Shown here one piece after another: positions 61,450 to 64,000 of a stretch of 64,000 nucleotides of DNA (its first letter is position 1; every line of letters begins with the position of its first letter). Under the pieces are notes generated by a model, which saw nothing but the letters and a program-made list of their open reading frames with translations, did not search any database and had not been told where the DNA came from. The DNA is from Dryas octopetala. Its lineage: Eukaryota > Streptophyta > Magnoliopsida > Rosales > Rosaceae. Location: positions 13,719,614 to 13,783,613 of the forward strand of contig OY992836.1 of the NCBI GenBank assembly GCA_963921425.1. The letters run 5' to 3'. The position numbers were made by a program, and so were the translations under genes.

Positions 61450-63053
61450 ATATTTATGATCACAGAAATGTTGAACTTATTATATGTGCATTTTACTCAT
61501 GTACAAAAGCCCAAAAGGTGATTCTTAGAAATTTCTGTTCTGATGGAGTAATTTTTTATTATATGTGCATTTTACTCATATTTAATTTTTTATCTTTTTT
61601 TTTAATGAGCAAATTCTCATTCCTTTAAAAAATAATAACAAAAGAGCAAAATTCTCATTGTAAATTAATACATGTTCGCCATCGTTCTTTATATTTTATA
61701 TATTGAATATTTTATTTTTCTTGACGGCAACATGACTCTAAAACATGATGAAAAATTAGGGAATATATAGGACAACAAAATAAAAATAAAAGTAAAATCC
61801 TTCAGCAATTGAATTGAAAACAAATAAATGATAATCCTGAAAATAGTTGTTTCTTCACATTTGTTCTTGGTACGCTACTGTGCCTGGTCAAAAAAGGAAA
61901 CACCATATTGCTGACAGCCCTGAGCCCCTGAATCCTGATCATGGCTTTGTCTTTAGTCTACAGTTACAGACAACACATATTGCATTCCTCTTTAATGTTT
62001 AATTTATGTGGTTTGCAAAACCAGATAACAAAAGCTTTATGCCACTATATTATATTTCACTACTAGACCAGTAGACTAGACCCCAAGTCATAATTCAACC
62101 AACATGAAGGATCTTTATCAAAGGGTCTGTCCGAGAGTTTGGGATTTTTGTGAATGACTGTGGGTTTTTGGTCAATGACTGTGATCGCCAATTCGCCATC
62201 ATTCTTGAGTGAGCAACTATGTGTATGTATTGTTGCCTTCACAATTTCACATGCACTCTAAAACACTGTGGATTGCTTATTCACCTTATTAATTCCTAAA
62301 GAAGTAAACCATATATGCAGAGAGATATTAATTCACCCCTAATCCAACTACTACTACTAAGTAAAGGATCATTCATATATCAGAAGTGCGTGGACTACTA
62401 TACTACACTACGTACTATTGGTTAATTTCAATTGACATATATGCATTATGTTTCTTTAATCTTGAACTCTAGGGTCCATTTGGAATTAGAGTGACTTCAA
62501 AGCTAGATATATATTAAAAGACAAAGAAGAAATGCATGGATTTCAAATGATCCAATGTGTATATATAGTAATTTTAAACACAAAAATGTTACCTTATATC
62601 TAAAATCCACTTCCAAGGATATATTCATCAATTGTGAACTTGTTCAATAATGTTTGCTCTGCATCGTTCAATCTCTCCTTTTCTCTCAAACTAATTCTGT
62701 CTTTGTAGGATATTCTTTCATATCTTTAATTCTTTGACCAAATGCATCCTTTTTATTTCCTTCAAGTGTCTCCCCCCCCCCCCCCCCCCCCCCTTCTATT
62801 TTCTAATATTGTCCATCTGGAAAATAAAAATTGTTACATTTTCTTGTTAATTGGAAATAAAAATAAATAAATAAAATACTTAAAAAGTCTATTAGAATAT
62901 CATAAAAGACAAACTGACAAAAGGTAGCTCTTTGGTCAATGGTCTGAGCTACACAATATCTCCATGATAGTACGTATCCCCTGGCCTCTGTGATTCAGGG
63001 TAGTACTATTCCTTCTTTCAAAACACTCAAGAGGAAGAAACCATCAAATCCTT
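61450..63053. other. Intergenic region before gene L
   Basis: 62035-62340 is the upstream segment shared with J and K. A run of 26 C lies at about 62767-62794, unusual in this AT-rich sequence. No gene is supported. Confidence 0.55.
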
Positions 63054-63140
63054 ATGGCAAGAAGAAGAAGGTCAATGGCACCAAGAAGACCACCCTCCTT
63101 TTTCATGGTTCTTATAGAAGATGACTTCTGTGACCAGTTG
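63054..63140 (+). CDS. Gene L: first exon of a REM gene leaving the window
   Basis: MARRRRSMAPRRPPSFFMV followed by LIEDDFCDQL and a GT donor, the counterpart of the first exons of I (52166) and J (55437). The following sequence to 64000 is intron, matching the intron of I and J up to the region before the exon-2 acceptor, so exon 2 should lie just beyond the window. The start is the only in-frame ATG of the exon. The state of the rest of the gene is unknown. Confidence 0.7.
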
Positions 63141-64000
63141 GTAAGTCCCTCCCCCCTATATATCTATTCTAATCTATATATACTTCACATGAAAAAGAAA
63201 AAATTCTGTTACTTCTGGAAATGAAACAAAGAAAAATGCATGACAAAGAAATTTTTACTTTTGTTTTATATACCAGCTGCTTGGTTTTGTGCTTTACTCT
63301 GTCTGTCATACTCACGCATCTTATATGTGGTATTATTTTGAGTTTTCTGCAATGACTTGTATATGGGGTTTGGTTCATCTATGGGTATGAGTATGGGATG
63401 GACCATTGGACCGCCTAAATGTTTATGTGAATGCTACTTTATTTCATTTTACTTATCCCATTTAGTCTCTAACTGAGTTCATGTTGTGTATATTGGAGTC
63501 TTATTGGGTTATGCAGTGAACCTTAAGCTAGCCACTTTAGTCCCTAATTAAGAATCTATAACTGGTTAAGGTCTTGAATTATTTGTGCTATAAGTGAAAA
63601 CTGTCTCAAAAAGGTTCAGAAAAGTTGACCAAAAAAAAAAGGTTCAGCAAAGACAAAGAATGAAACTGATTCTGGGAGAAAAGCCCTCTTTTCATTAATC
63701 ATTCCTCAATAATCATCTCATAATACAATGATGTCTAATATAATAAGCTGGAGAGAAATCCAGTCAGTTTAACTATCTAACTGATTAGCTTAAACCACTA
63801 ACAACTTCCACACTTGGCAGCTAAACACCAGCTCATCCACAATCTGTCAGTTTCTCACTGATGGTTAAGGTCTTGAATTGTTTGTTAAGATTTTTGCTTT
63901 TTTCACAGTGATTATAAACAAAAGTTATTTGCTTTATAATCTGGTCCTGATATAATTTATATATGAATTGTGGATTGATTCACAGTACTATTCATCTATA

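Overview
The window looks like nuclear DNA of a flowering plant, most likely a eudicot and possibly woody, although species cannot be read from it. It is AT-rich, has many short exons joined by GT-AG introns with T-rich acceptors, and carries a plant-type LINE, foldback transposable elements and a large tandem family of plant-specific B3 (REM, VRN1-like) genes. All exon models below were built by hand from splice signals, frame continuity and comparison between the paralogues in the window.

Layout. 1-5090: 5' part of a minus-strand LINE (ORF1 with DUF4283 and a CCHC knuckle; ORF2 with endonuclease and reverse transcriptase, one amber stop, running off the left edge). 6.3-38.7 kb: three consecutive units, each a gene joining a Ulp1/C48-type cysteine-protease domain to REM B3 domains, followed by an ordinary REM gene: A+B (6.3-11.0, 14.5-17.5), C+D (18.7-23.6, 24.8-27.3), E+F (28.9-33.6, 35.6-38.7). 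A, D, E and F have complete reading frames. C is cut by a frameshift after its Ulp1 domain. B is a pseudogene whose start codon is ACG. 39.7-51.0 kb: a REM fragment, a 4-5 kb stretch rich in foldback elements, REM gene G (middle B3 exons lost) and REM pseudogene H. 52.1 kb to the end: a second, more divergent REM subfamily (I probably functional, J and K broken, L entering at the right edge), again in repeated segments that share upstream sequence.

How the parts may work together. REM/VRN1-type B3 proteins are nuclear DNA-binding proteins. Ulp1-type domains cut SUMO or related modifiers. In the three fusion genes the Ulp1 block sits between an N-terminal REM part and C-terminal B3 domains. 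It keeps the His and Cys of the active site but has Asn in place of the usual Asp. The linkers carry repeated motifs resembling SUMO-interacting motifs (VIDLDD, SVEILEDFPP). A DNA-bound SUMO reader or protease is therefore a reasonable but untested hypothesis. B3 modules and the Ulp1 block are bounded by phase-1 introns, which explains their in-frame gain and loss between copies, and REM linker sequence is present on both sides of the Ulp1 insert.
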